Assembly (NCBI GenBank): GCA_003021105.1
Contig: PXRG01000031.1
Coordinates: 1-64,000 of the forward strand
Direction: 5' to 3'
From: Halobacteriales archaeon QS_1_68_17
Lineage (GTDB): Archaea; Halobacteriota; Halobacteria; Halobacteriales; Haloarculaceae
DNA length: 64,000 bases
In this document: in pieces, positions 42,305 to 51,034 of the stretch
How the letters are laid out: every line of letters starts with the position of its first letter
Position numbering within the stretch: the stretch's first letter is position 1
Program-made: the position numbers and the translations under genes
The notes under the pieces: model-generated
What the model saw: the letters and a program-made list of their open reading frames with translations, nothing else
What the model was told of the DNA's origin: nothing
The model's database searches: none

Positions 42305-42835
42305 TCACCGCAGGAGCCGATGGACCAGCCCCATCAGGGCGGCCGCCAGCGCCGGCGGGACGACGCCCGCGACCGCCGGCAGGTCGTACAGCAACCGGAT
42401 GGCGGGCGCGATCACCCCGGCCGGCGGCTGTTGCTGTGCGGGCGGGACGCTGGCGACCGCGCCGAGGTAGGTCGTGACGACGAAGACGTAGCCCGCGGCG
42501 GCGAGCGCGGCGTCGTACCGCCGGTCGGGGCTGCCCCGCCGGTGCCGGCGGGCGACCAGCAGGACCGGCGCGACCAGCGGGCCGACGACCAGCAGGCCGA
42601 CCACGACGAAAAACGACCGCGAGAGCGTGAACACGCCGCCCGCGGTGCCGGTGGTCCTGGCGATCAACAGCACCAGCGCCGCGGTAAAGAGGAGCGCGAT
42701 ACCGGCCGCCAGCAACCCCCCGACGACCGCGTACGAGCGGAACAGCCACGAGTCGCTCGTCCGGACGGCGTAGGGAAACGCCCCCAGGATACCCCCGTAC
42801 GCGTCCTCGCCTGTCCCGGTCGCCGTCTCGCTCAT
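42305..42835 (-). CDS. Membrane protein of unknown function
   Basis: 176 aa with four hydrophobic helices (SYAVVGGLLAAGIALLFTAAL, RSFFVVVGLLVVGPLVAPVLLVA, YDAALAAAGYVFVVTTYLGAV and a C-terminal VVPPALAAALMGLVHRLL). A Pro/Gln-rich loop lies before the last helix. It is the pattern of many uncharacterised haloarchaeal membrane proteins. It is divergent from pgi. Confidence 0.7.
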   Translation of the reverse strand: MSETATGTGEDAYGGILGAFPYAVRTSDSWLFRSYAVVGGLLAAGIALLFTAALVLLIARTTGTAGGVFTLSRSFFVVVGLLVVGPLVAPVLLVARRHRRGSPDRRYDAALAAAGYVFVVTTYLGAVASVPPAQQQPPAGVIAPAIRLLYDLPAVAGVVPPALAAALMGLVHRLLR

Positions 42836-43016
42836 CGACGGGGATAGGGACGGTCCCGAATTAAACGGCGCGATCCATCGAGCCGGCGAGTCGGCGGCCC
42901 GGCGTCCGCGGGGCCGGGAATCCGGGGAGCCACGGGGTTAGCCGGCCGGGGAGCCAGCGGTCAGCGAGCGGGCGCGTGACGCCAACGCTTTGGTGGATGG
43001 TTGCGGAGGTGCCGGT

Positions 43017-44315
43017 ATGCGAGTCGACATCGGCAACGCACTCGATTCGGTGGCGATGCCGGGGGTGCCCCGCGACGCGCTCGACCGCCTGGACGAGCGG
43101 GTTGCGGACGCACACGAGCGCATCGAGCGCGGCCGGGCCGGGGACGAGTTCGGCTACGCCGCGTTGAACCTGCCCGAACGGACCGATCCGGACGCGATCC
43201 GCGCGGCGGTCGAACCGGTCGCCGGCGCGGAGGCGATCCTCACGGTCGGCATCGGCGGGAGCGCGCTCGGGGCGGCGACGGTCTCGACGGCGCTGTCGGA
43301 CGGGTCGGAGCCGGGCCTGTTCACGCTCGACAACGTCGACCCGGCCGAGACGGTCGAACTCCTCGAACTGCTCCCGCTGGCCGACACCGCGGTCAACGTC
43401 GTCTCGAAGTCCGGCACGACCGCCGAGACGCTGGCGAACTTCCTCGTCGTCCGGGAGGCGTTCGAACGGGCGGGCGTCGACTGGACCGAGCGGACCGTGG
43501 TCACGACCGGTCCCGACGGGCCGCTCCGCGACCTCGCCGACGAGCACGGCCTGCCGGCCCTGGACGTCCCCGAGGGGGTGCCGGGCCGGTTTGCCGCGCT
43601 GTCGGCGGTCGGGCTGGTGCCGGCCGCGATCCAGGGCCACGACGTCGGGGCGATCCTCGCGGGCGGCCGGGAGGTGACCGACGCGCTGTCCGGCTCGCTG
43701 TTCGAGACGCCGGCCTACGCCTACGGCGCGGTCGCGTACGCGCTCTGCCGGCGCGGCGCGGGAACGGTGGCGATGATGCCCTACGCGGAGCGGCTGGAGC
43801 CGTTCGCCGAGTGGTTCGCCCAGCTGTGGGCCGAGAGCCTCGGCAAGGACGGCGTCGGCCAGACGCCCGCCCGGGCGCTGGGTGCGACCGACCAGCACTC
43901 GCAGCTCCAGCTTTACCGGGCCGGCCCCCGGGACAAGTTCGTCACGCTCGTCCGGCCCAGCGAACGCCCGTCGTGTCCGATCCCGGAGACGGACGTCGAG
44001 GGACTGTCCTACCTCGGCGGGGCCGGCCTGGGCGAACTGCTCGCCGCGGAGTTCGAGGCCACGGAGGCGAGCCTCGCGGCCGCCGACCGGCCGAACGTCC
44101 GCGTCGAGATAGACCGGCTCGACGCCCGCGGCATCGGCCGGCTGCTCGCGGGCATGGAGGCGGCCTGTATCCTGGCCGGCGAACTCTCGGGAGTGGAGAC
44201 GTTCACCCAGCCGGCCGTCGAGTGGGGCAAACGGGCCGCCAGGGGACTGCTCGGCGGCGGCGACTTCCCGGAGGCCGAGGCGGTGGCCGAGAAGACGACC
44301 CTGGAAGTGGAGTAG
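43017..44315 (+). CDS. pgi: Glucose-6-phosphate isomerase
   Basis: 432 aa from ATG 43017 (an upstream in-frame GTG/ATG at 42990 is less likely). LTVGIGGSALGAATVSTAL and VVSKSGTTAETLANFLVVRE form the sugar-phosphate SIS sites. AESLGKDGVGQTPARALGATDQHSQLQLY contains the catalytic Glu and His regions of PGI. It interconverts glucose-6-phosphate and fructose-6-phosphate, the substrate of GlmS. Its last codons (TTLEVE, stop) seed the 42-bp repeat that follows. Confidence 0.95.
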   Translation: MRVDIGNALDSVAMPGVPRDALDRLDERVADAHERIERGRAGDEFGYAALNLPERTDPDAIRAAVEPVAGAEAILTVGIGGSALGAATVSTALSDGSEPGLFTLDNVDPAETVELLELLPLADTAVNVVSKSGTTAETLANFLVVREAFERAGVDWTERTVVTTGPDGPLRDLADEHGLPALDVPEGVPGRFAALSAVGLVPAAIQGHDVGAILAGGREVTDALSGSLFETPAYAYGAVAYALCRRGAGTVAMMPYAERLEPFAEWFAQLWAESLGKDGVGQTPARALGATDQHSQLQLYRAGPRDKFVTLVRPSERPSCPIPETDVEGLSYLGGAGLGELLAAEFEATEASLAAADRPNVRVEIDRLDARGIGRLLAGMEAACILAGELSGVETFTQPAVEWGKRAARGLLGGGDFPEAEAVAEKTTLEVE

Positions 44316-44490
44316 TAGCGCGATTCGATGGGACGGACGACCCCGGAAGTGGAGTAGTAGCGCGATTCGATGGGACGGACGACCCCGGAAGTGGAGTAGT
44401 AGTGCGATTCGATGGGACGGACGACCCCGGAAGTGGAGTAGAAGCGCGATTCGATGTGACAGACGACCCTGGAAGTGGAGTAGAAGCGCA
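44297..44490 (+). repeat. 42-bp tandem repeats grown from the pgi 3' end
   Basis: The block GACGACCCCGGAAGTGGAGT plus AGTAGCGCGATTCGATGGGACG recurs about 4.6 times with few changes. The first unit includes the pgi stop codon region (GACCCTGGAAGTGGAGTAG), so the array is a repeated copy of the gene end plus a 23-bp spacer. The period is a multiple of three. No protein-coding role on the plus strand is visible because TAG recurs in every unit; the minus strand stays open. Confidence 0.9.
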
Positions 44491-44523
44491 GGCCATTTAG
44501 CCGCGACATTCCAACCCCGGGTC

Positions 44524-45627
44524 ATGGGATCGAATCCGGCGGCCAGCGCCGGCGTCGTCGTGGCGGGGGTGGCCTTGGTCGCCAGTTTCCTCGGGTGGCC
44601 GGGCGACCCCGCGGTCGGCGGGCTGCCGGTCGGGGGCGTCGTCAACGCCGCCGTAGCGGGGGTGGCCCTGGCCGCCTTCCTGCTCCGGCGACACGGCGTG
44701 CTCGGCCGGGTCCCGGGGGCGGCGCTCGCCGGGGTCGCCTCCCTGCTCGTCGTCGGGTTCGCCGCCTCCCGGGTGGTCGCGGCGACGCCGGACGGCGGCA
44801 CGACGCCGGCGCTCGGCGCGGGCGTGCCGGTCGCCGTCGCCGCGGGTGCGCTCGCGGTCGTCGCGGCCGCGGTCGACGGCCAGGGCCTCCCCCGGAGGCG
44901 GCTGGTCGAACAGCTCTCGGACGCCCTGACGGCGGCGTTCGTCGGGCTAGTCGGCTTCCTGGTCGGCTCGGTGTTCACCGCCGTCGTCACCGTGTTCGCG
45001 GCCGGCGTCGGCCGGGCGGTCCTGTGGACCGTCTCCGTCGTCGGGTTCGGAGTCGGCCTGGCGGCGTTCGTCGCCGCCTACCTGCGCGTCCGGGAGTACG
45101 ACGTGTCGTACGTCGACCTCGCGTGGCCGGACGCCCGGGACCTGGGCTACGCGGTCGCAGGGACCGTCGCCCTCCTGGTCGCGGTCGTCCTCGTCAGCGC
45201 CCTGTTCCGCCAGCTCGGGCTGCCGACCGCCACAAGCAGCATCGAGCGGACCGCCCGGAGCGTCGCCGACCCGGACTTCCTGCTCGTGCTCGTTCCGCTG
45301 TCCTGGCTCGTCGTCGGCCCCGGCGAGGAACTGGTGTTCCGGAATATCGTCCAGAAGTCGCTGTACGAGTCGTTCTCGCCGTGGGGAGCGGTGGTCGTCG
45401 CCAGTGCCATCTTCGCGCTGGTACACGTCCCGCAGTACTACTCCCCGAACTTCGTTGCGATGGCGAGCACGCTCGCAGCCGTCTTTCTGCTGGCGCTGAT
45501 CCTCGGGGCGACCTACTACCTGACCGAGAACCTCCTGGTCCCGATTCTCATTCACGGGAGCTTCAACGCCGTCCAGTTCCTGGCGCTGTACGTCCGGCTG
45601 GCGACCGACGTGTCCGTCCCGCTGTAG
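44524..45627 (+). CDS. CPBP-family intramembrane metalloprotease (CAAX/Abi type)
   Basis: 367 aa, with about nine hydrophobic segments. The protease motifs are in the last third: GPGEELVFRNIVQKSL (EExxxR type), FALVHVPQYY (His) and LLVPILIHGSFNAVQF (HxxxN). In other organisms such proteases mature small peptides or prenylated proteins. The N-terminal ~200 residues are extra membrane helices. It begins 34 bp after the pgi repeat array. Confidence 0.88.
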   Translation: MGSNPAASAGVVVAGVALVASFLGWPGDPAVGGLPVGGVVNAAVAGVALAAFLLRRHGVLGRVPGAALAGVASLLVVGFAASRVVAATPDGGTTPALGAGVPVAVAAGALAVVAAAVDGQGLPRRRLVEQLSDALTAAFVGLVGFLVGSVFTAVVTVFAAGVGRAVLWTVSVVGFGVGLAAFVAAYLRVREYDVSYVDLAWPDARDLGYAVAGTVALLVAVVLVSALFRQLGLPTATSSIERTARSVADPDFLLVLVPLSWLVVGPGEELVFRNIVQKSLYESFSPWGAVVVASAIFALVHVPQYYSPNFVAMASTLAAVFLLALILGATYYLTENLLVPILIHGSFNAVQFLALYVRLATDVSVPL

Positions 45628-45689
45628 CGACACCCCGTCTGCCACCCGTCTGACGTGTTTTTATCCCTGATAGCGGCGTACCGTTCTCC

Positions 45690-45827
45690 ATGCCAACCCG
45701 GTACACGGTCGTGTTCGAGGACGACGAACACGTCCGGGAAATCCGGACCCTGGCCCGGGAGTACGACCTCACCGAGGAGGAGGTGTTGCGGCAGTTGATC
45801 GACGTCGGGCTAGAGCAACTGGACTAG
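45690..45827 (+). CDS. Small CopG-like (ribbon-helix-helix) protein, 45 aa
   Basis: 45 aa, MPTRYTVVFEDDEHVREIRTLAREYDLTEEEVLRQLIDVGLEQLD. One beta strand followed by two helices is the pattern of a ribbon-helix-helix monomer that dimerises to bind DNA. A TTTTTATCCC tract lies just upstream, suggesting that the promoter sits at the end of the preceding gap. Its stop overlaps the convergent nob1 stop by two bases. Confidence 0.65.
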   Translation: MPTRYTVVFEDDEHVREIRTLAREYDLTEEEVLRQLIDVGLEQLD

Positions 45828-46282
45828 GCCGGGTTCTTCCGCGAGAGTTCGCTCCCGCAGACGGGACAGCGGTCGTGGTTCTCCTCGAACTCGCGGCCAC
45901 AGCCCCCACACTGGAACTGCCAGTCGCGCTGTTCCGCGATGCCCTCCCGGTTGATCACCTCGACGTCGACGTCGAGTTTCTCGGCGACGTTCTGCATCGC
46001 GTAGTCGTCGGTGACCAGGCGGCCGTCGAGTTCGAACGCCGCGGCGAGCAGGCGGACGTCGGTCCGGGAGAGCTCCGCCAGGTCGCCCGTCTCGCGGGCG
46101 GCCCGCTCGACCCGCTCGACGGTCTCGCTTTCGGGAATGTGGAGGTGCATCCCCGAGCCTTCCATGGCGTCGAACCGGTAGGCGCTCTCGTCTTCGAGTT
46201 CCTCGCGCACCAGCGGGATGGTGGCGATTCGCTCCTGTGTGTGATACTCGTTGATAAAAGCGGACGCGTCGAGAATGTACAT
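45824..46282 (-). CDS. nob1: NOB1-family endonuclease (PIN domain and zinc ribbon)
   Basis: 152 aa. The PIN domain has its acidic residues in MYILDASAFINEY, LSRTDVRLLAAAFEL and LVTDDYAMQNVAE. A zinc ribbon (CGGCGREFEENHDRCPVCG) closes the protein. In archaea NOB1 cleaves the 3' end of the 16S rRNA precursor. The start shares one base with the stop of the PRC-barrel gene (TAATG), a common haloarchaeal pairing. Confidence 0.95.
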   Translation of the reverse strand: MYILDASAFINEYHTQERIATIPLVREELEDESAYRFDAMEGSGMHLHIPESETVERVERAARETGDLAELSRTDVRLLAAAFELDGRLVTDDYAMQNVAEKLDVDVEVINREGIAEQRDWQFQCGGCGREFEENHDRCPVCGSELSRKNPA

Positions 46283-46521
46283 TACCGGTCGATGATCATG
46301 TGGTCCTTGATCGCCTGCACGCGGTCGGCGGGGACACGGTACCGACCGTTCTCGTCGACCTCGAAGTCGCCGGCCCGGCTGTCGTCGTCCGGTTCGACGA
46401 TCAAACTCCGGAGTTTGCCGGTTTCGAGATCCATCGTGATGTTGTACAGCATCCCGAGCTGGGCGCCGTCGACGCCGGTCACGGCCTTCCCCGACAGGTT
46501 TTCCGCGAGTATATCTACCAT
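46282..46521 (-). CDS. PRC-barrel domain protein
   Basis: 79 aa from ATG 46521; upstream in-frame starts are not family-like. ILAENLSGKAVTGVDGAQLGMLYNITMDLETGKLRSLIVEP is a PRC barrel, and NGRYRVPADRVQAIKDHMII closes it. The domain occurs in RimM-type ribosome maturation factors and in photosynthetic reaction centres. Coupling with nob1 suggests a role in rRNA processing or ribosome assembly. Its start faces the infB promoter. Confidence 0.88.
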   Translation of the reverse strand: MVDILAENLSGKAVTGVDGAQLGMLYNITMDLETGKLRSLIVEPDDDSRAGDFEVDENGRYRVPADRVQAIKDHMIIDR

Positions 46522-46689
46522 AGACCCGTGTACCGATGCCAGTACCATAAACGCCACGGGCCGTCCGACATCCGTCTGCCGTCCGGGACCATCGCGCCGC
46601 CGGAACGACACGCCGGCCGGCAGCGATGACGAAGCGCTTAATTGGCGTGCCCGGTTGGTATCCGGTAGTGATTCTTCACGGTGATATCT

Positions 46690-48501
46690 ATGTCGGAACC
46701 AACTCCAACGGACACCACAGCGGGCGGGGAGGGCCTACGCACGCCGATCGTCGCGGTGCTCGGTCACGTCGACCACGGGAAGACGAGCCTGTTAGACGAG
46801 ATCCGCGGGTCGACGGTCAGCGAGGGTGAGGCGGGCGCGATCACCCAGCACATCGGCGCGACGGCGGTGCCGCTGGACGTGATCTCCCGGATGGCCGGAA
46901 GCCTGGTCGATCCCGAGGACTTCGACCTGCCGGGACTGCTCTTTATCGACACGCCCGGTCACCACTCCTTTACGACGCTCCGCTCGCGTGGCGGGGCGCT
47001 GGCCGACATCGCCATCCTCGTCGTCGACGTCAACGACGGCTTCCAGCCACAGACGCTGGAGGCCATCGACATCCTCAAGCGGACGGCAACCCCCTTCATC
47101 GTCGCCGCCAACAAGGTCGACACCGTCCCCGGGTGGAACCCGAATCCCGGCGCGCCGATCCAGGCGACGCTGGACGACCAGAGCGATCGCGTGCAGGACG
47201 ACCTGAACCAGCGGCTCTACGAGATCATCGGCCAGCTGAGCGACGAGGGGTTCTCGGCCGACATGTACTGGCGGGTCCAGGACTTCCAGAACAACATCGG
47301 CGTCGTCCCCGTCAGCGCCGAGACCGGCGAGGGTGTCCCCGACCTGCTGACGGTGCTGATGGGGCTCTCGCAGCGCTTTCTCAAATCCGAGATGGAGGTC
47401 GACGTCACCGGCCCCGGTGCTGGGACGGTCCTGGAGGTCAAGGAGGAACGCGGCTTCGGGACGACCATCGACGTGGTGCTCTACGACGGGACCATCCGCC
47501 CGAACGACACCATCGTCGTCGGCGGCGTCGAGGCCCCCATCGTCACGGACGTCCGCGCGCTCCTCCAGCCCCGCCCGCTCTCGGAGATCCGGACCGAGAA
47601 ACAGTTCGAGAAGGTCGACGAGGTGTCGGCCGCCGCCGGGATCAAGGTCGCCGCGCCCGACCTCGACGACGCGATGGCCGGCGCGCCGATCCGCGTGATC
47701 CGCGACCGCGACCGCGGCGCGGTCATCGCCGAGGTCGAGGAGGAACTCGCCGAGATCGAGGTCACCACCCGGGAGGAGGGCGTCGTCGTCAAGGCCGACA
47801 CGCTCGGCAGCCTGGAGGCGCTCGCCGACGCCCTAGACGAGGCCGAGGTGCCGATCATGCGCGCGGAGGTCGGCGACATCGCGCCCCGCGACGTCCGGGT
47901 GGCCGAGACGGCCAACGAACCCACCCACCGTGTCGTGCTCGGCTTCTCGGTCGACACGCTCGGCGACGCCGACCGGCTGGCCGACCAGGAGGACGTCCGC
48001 ATCTTCGACCACGACGTGATCTACCGCCTCGTCGAGGACTACGAGGAGTACGTCGAGGGAATCGAACGCGAGCAACAGGACCAGATCCTCGAAAACATCA
48101 CCCGACCCGCCCGGTTTCGCATCCTCGAAGACCACGTCTTCCGGCAGTCGAAGCCGGCGGTCGTCGGCATCGAGGTGCTCTCGGGCACGCTCAAGCGCAA
48201 CTCCCGCGTCGCGAAGTTCGAGAACGGAGAGACCGACCGCGTGGGCCTCCTCAAGAGCATCCAGGACGAGGGCGAGGACGTCGACGAGGCCCGCACCGGC
48301 GACCGCGTCGCCGTCTCCATCGACGGCCCGACTGTCGGCCGCGGCATCGACGAGGGCGACGAACTCTGGATCGAACTCCCCGAAAAGCACGCCAAGATCC
48401 TCGAACAGGAACTTTCCGATGACATCCCTGCCGACGAACTCGAAGCGCTCACCCAGTATCTCGACAAGCGCCGCCAGCGCGACCCCTTCTGGGGCAAGTG
48501 A
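46690..48501 (+). CDS. infB: Translation initiation factor aIF5B (IF-2 homologue)
   Basis: 603 aa from ATG 46690. G1 is [12 protein letters not shown], the switch region [12 protein letters not shown]3 DTPGHHSF and G4 AANKVD. Domain II ([25 protein letters not shown]), domain III and a domain IV barrel ([27 protein letters not shown]) follow. It is a GTPase that joins ribosomal subunits at the end of initiation. It is divergent from the PRC-nob1 pair, a conserved arrangement. No intein is present. Confidence 0.96.
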   Translation: MSEPTPTDTTAGGEGLRTPIVAVLGHVDHGKTSLLDEIRGSTVSEGEAGAITQHIGATAVPLDVISRMAGSLVDPEDFDLPGLLFIDTPGHHSFTTLRSRGGALADIAILVVDVNDGFQPQTLEAIDILKRTATPFIVAANKVDTVPGWNPNPGAPIQATLDDQSDRVQDDLNQRLYEIIGQLSDEGFSADMYWRVQDFQNNIGVVPVSAETGEGVPDLLTVLMGLSQRFLKSEMEVDVTGPGAGTVLEVKEERGFGTTIDVVLYDGTIRPNDTIVVGGVEAPIVTDVRALLQPRPLSEIRTEKQFEKVDEVSAAAGIKVAAPDLDDAMAGAPIRVIRDRDRGAVIAEVEEELAEIEVTTREEGVVVKADTLGSLEALADALDEAEVPIMRAEVGDIAPRDVRVAETANEPTHRVVLGFSVDTLGDADRLADQEDVRIFDHDVIYRLVEDYEEYVEGIEREQQDQILENITRPARFRILEDHVFRQSKPAVVGIEVLSGTLKRNSRVAKFENGETDRVGLLKSIQDEGEDVDEARTGDRVAVSIDGPTVGRGIDEGDELWIELPEKHAKILEQELSDDIPADELEALTQYLDKRRQRDPFWGK

Positions 48502-48551
48502 CCTCCGCCGCCCGGTAATAATATTTAATTAGCCGGGGACACATACCACGG

Positions 48552-48749
48552 ATGGAGGCAACTATCGTTTCGACACGACCGCGGACTCCCGACCTGGTGC
48601 TCTCGGCGATCCCGGGGCTGTTGCTCGCCGGGTTGCTCGCCGGGGCGCTGTCGTCTGTGCCCGGCGTCGCGGCGACCCTGGCGAGCGGCGCGGCCGCGGG
48701 GCTGGCGGTCGGATACGCGCTCTTCTACGACCCCCCGGCGGTCGGCTAG
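48552..48749 (+). CDS. Small two-helix membrane protein
   Basis: 65 aa. Two hydrophobic helices (LVLSAIPGLLLAGLLAGALSS and VAATLASGAAAGLAVGYALFY) in an otherwise polar short protein. ATG 48552 follows an AT-rich promoter-like sequence (TAATAATATTTAATTAG). Its stop overlaps the convergent next stop by 4 bp. The function is unknown. Confidence 0.7.
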   Translation: MEATIVSTRPRTPDLVLSAIPGLLLAGLLAGALSSVPGVAATLASGAAAGLAVGYALFYDPPAVG

Positions 48750-49099
48750 CGGGCAGTCTGTGTGACGTCGTCCATCGAGCGTTTGACCTGGAGGGCGGCG
48801 CTGGCGGCCAGGCCGAGCGCGAGGTCCTCGCGCTCGTCGGGGGTGATCGTCGTCTCGGCATCGGCGTCGGGCGCGTAGTCGGCGCTGACAATCGACCCGA
48901 CGGGCGGCTGGACGGCGATCCGCGCTCGCGGGCCTTCGGTCCCTTCGCTCAGTTCGGAGCCGACCACGAAGTCGTTCGGGAGGAGTTCGCGGGTCCGGGC
49001 GGCGACGCTGACGAGGTCCTGGCGGAGCCGGCGACGCTGTTCCGTCGACAACTCGACGGCACCCACCGACCGATCGGCGAACGGCGCGTTTCCGTACAT
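48746..49099 (-). CDS. DUF5811-like haloarchaeal protein
   Basis: 117 aa from ATG 49099; the frame is open to 49195 but VELSTEQRRRLRQDLVSVAARTRELLPNDFVVGSEL is near the start of what I recall as DUF5811. The C-terminal half is beta-rich (RARIAVQPPVGSIVSADYAPD), then a helical end. Restricted to haloarchaea, of unknown role. It is next to the arginine decarboxylase, 49 bp apart on the same strand. Confidence 0.75.
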   Translation of the reverse strand: MYGNAPFADRSVGAVELSTEQRRRLRQDLVSVAARTRELLPNDFVVGSELSEGTEGPRARIAVQPPVGSIVSADYAPDADAETTITPDEREDLALGLAASAALQVKRSMDDVTQTAR

Positions 49100-49148
49100 G
49101 CGGTGTCCCCGGCGGGTACGACAGCAGGGGTTAAAAAATCCTCGCCTC

Positions 49149-49622
49149 TCAGAGGAGCGGTCGGCTCTCCCCGAACGCCGCCAGCACGACCGCACACGCC
49201 CGTTCGTCCGGGGGTCCCTCGACTCGCCGGACGACGGTCTCCTCCTCGACGAACGTCCACTCCCGGAGGTCGCGCCCGGCGGCCAGGCCGGCCTCGATCT
49301 CCGTGCGGACCGCCCGCTCGGTCCCGCCGGCGGCCTCGTAGAAGACGCCCCGTCCGGACTCGCTTCTGGCCCAGCCGATGCCCGCGGCCGCCGTCTCGTC
49401 CGGGCCGGCGGGGGCCCGCCCCTGGACGACGTAGAGGCCGTTCCCGGCCGCCCCGAGGTCGGGAGCGGTCCCGACGACCGCCAGGCTCGCGTCCGCCGGC
49501 AGGATCGACGAGAGCGGGACGAGGTTGTAGTTCTCCACGCCCGCGTCCGCGAGCGCGGCGTCGTAGGCGGCGGTCCCGGTCGGGCCGGCGGCGGTCCCCC
49601 ACACGACCCGGATGACGCTCAT
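49149..49622 (-). CDS. pdaD: Pyruvoyl-dependent arginine decarboxylase
   Basis: 157 aa from ATG 49622. The self-cleavage site is in NYNLVPLSSILPADA, where the Ser-Ser bond is cut to give the pyruvoyl group. VVQGRAPAGPDETAAAGIGWAR is part of the substrate site. The enzyme makes agmatine from arginine for polyamines and for the agmatidine in tRNA-Ile2, which is why archaea conserve it. Length and motifs fit the family. Confidence 0.92.
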   Translation of the reverse strand: MSVIRVVWGTAAGPTGTAAYDAALADAGVENYNLVPLSSILPADASLAVVGTAPDLGAAGNGLYVVQGRAPAGPDETAAAGIGWARSESGRGVFYEAAGGTERAVRTEIEAGLAAGRDLREWTFVEEETVVRRVEGPPDERACAVVLAAFGESRPLL

Positions 49623-49793
49623 ACCGGACGTCGGCGGACCGGACGGTAAGGGGTTTCGTTTTCGCACCCGTCGGCCGCCCTCGTCGGCGTTCGCGTCGTC
49701 ACGACTGCCGCGATGCGAGTCCCGCCACGCTCCGACTGCCGCGGTGTCGAATTCCGCCGGCGGCGTCGGGCGGTGCCGAATCCCGCGACTCTG

Positions 49794-50072
49794 TCAGGCG
49801 GCCCCGAGCGACGCCGCGGCCGGCCAGGCGGCCGGTGCCACCGTCGTCTCGCAGTGCCGGCAGTAGACCGCCGCAACGTCGTTTTCGGTCCCGCAATCCC
49901 GGCAGACGACGCCCGGCCGATCCGGGCCCGGGCCGTCGCCGGGATCGCCGGCGGCCGGTGCGTCGTCCCGTTCCCCGCCGCGACGGCAGCCGACGAACCC
50001 CGCGGCTCCCAGGACCGCCAGCAGTGCCACCAGCAGCGCCGTCCCGAAAACGGCCGCGGCGGTCGTGCTCAT
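49794..50072 (-). CDS. Membrane-anchored zinc-ribbon protein (92 aa), last gene of the PBP-fold operon
   Basis: 92 aa. One N-terminal hydrophobic helix (AAAVFGTALLVALLAVLGAAGFVG), an acidic/Pro-rich linker, then VVCRDCGTENDVAAVYCRHCE, a four-Cys zinc ribbon. Its start overlaps the stop of the preceding gene by ATGA, so it is translated from the operon. Such ribbons may mediate protein contact at the membrane. It could tether the three cytosolic binding proteins, but no direct evidence exists. Confidence 0.72.
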   Translation of the reverse strand: MSTTAAAVFGTALLVALLAVLGAAGFVGCRRGGERDDAPAAGDPGDGPGPDRPGVVCRDCGTENDVAAVYCRHCETTVAPAAWPAAASLGAA

Positions 50073-51034
50073 CGGTCGATCCGCGCGGCGTAGTCGCCGA
50101 TGGCGTCCGTGCTCGCGCCCAGATACTCGTTGGTCCAGGCCGCGTCGGGATCGACCGGGCCGTCGAGGAGGTCCGTTTCCGCGAGCGTCCCGGCCAGCGT
50201 CCGCCAGCGCTCGCCGTCCTGGTTGCCCCACCCGGCCTGCCGGACGTGGTCGGCGAACTGGAGGTCCTCGGCGGCCCGCCGGAACTTCAGGCGCTCTATC
50301 TCCCGGCGGCGCTCCAGCGTGGCGTTGCGCGCGACCAGCGCGTCGACGGCCGCGTTCGGATCGTTCGTCGCCGCCGCCCACCCCCGCGCGGTCGCCCGCA
50401 GGAACGCCCGCACCGCCCCGGGGTCGTCGGTGACCAGTTCGTGGTTGGCGACGATGGTCATCCCGTAGATGTCGAGGTACGACCCGATGTGGAGTTCGTC
50501 GGCCGCGTGGTCGTGTTCCCACTCCAGTTCCGTGCCGTTGGTCACGACGCCGACGGCGGCGTCGACCTCGCCGTCGAGCAGCTGGTGCTGGACGCGGTGG
50601 TGGGTGTTCGGGTCGACCGGCAGCAACTCCACGTCCTCGCGGATCCCCTCGTTTTCGAGCAGCTGGGCGGTCAGGATGCGCGTCTTGGTCGCGGAGGGCG
50701 CGACGGTCCGGCCGGCCAGCTGTCCCGGCCGTTCGAGCGGCTCGCCGAACACGTCCCGAAGCGTGTAGACGGCGGCGGGCGTCTTCTGGGTGACCGCCGC
50801 GACCGCCAGCGGGTCGAAGCCCTCGCTTTGCACCGAGAGGACGGCGCTCCCGCCCGCCAGCCCGAGGTCCGACCGGCCGCGGGCGGTCTGCTCGGCCGCG
50901 AACGGCGAGCCGTGGCCCTCGACGAACTGGACCTCCAGCCCCTCCTCGTCGTAGAAGCCCCGGTCCCTGGCGAGGAAGTACGGGGCCTGGAAGCCGTTGG
51001 GCTCCCAGTTCAACTGGAAAGCGACCGTCGTCAT
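50069..51034 (-). CDS. Cytosolic periplasmic-binding-fold protein (NMT1/THI5-like), third of three
   Basis: 321 aa from ATG 51034. MTTVAFQLNWEPNGFQAPYFLARDRGFYDEEGLEVQFVEG is the NMT1/THI5/SsuA-type start, and VAPSATKTRILTAQLLENEG and GEVDAAVGVVTNGTELEW are typical of the fold. There is no signal peptide, lipobox or Tat motif before the first strand, so it should stay in the cytosol. It is chained by ATGA to the genes on both sides. Family members are transporter binding proteins or, in THI5 and dihydroxyphthalate decarboxylase, enzymes. No permease or ATPase gene is nearby. Confidence 0.82.
   Translation of the reverse strand: MTTVAFQLNWEPNGFQAPYFLARDRGFYDEEGLEVQFVEGHGSPFAAEQTARGRSDLGLAGGSAVLSVQSEGFDPLAVAAVTQKTPAAVYTLRDVFGEPLERPGQLAGRTVAPSATKTRILTAQLLENEGIREDVELLPVDPNTHHRVQHQLLDGEVDAAVGVVTNGTELEWEHDHAADELHIGSYLDIYGMTIVANHELVTDDPGAVRAFLRATARGWAAATNDPNAAVDALVARNATLERRREIERLKFRRAAEDLQFADHVRQAGWGNQDGERWRTLAGTLAETDLLDGPVDPDAAWTNEYLGASTDAIGDYAARIDR

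Noticed and set aside
44297-44490. CRISPR array downstream of pgi
   Set aside because: The 42-bp units are contiguous and include the putative spacers as part of the repeat, so there is no repeat-spacer structure.
42861-44990. Minus-strand 709-codon frame with LLLHF repeats opposite pgi
   Set aside because: The repeat in the peptide comes from the 42-bp DNA array; the rest is antisense of pgi and the CPBP gene.
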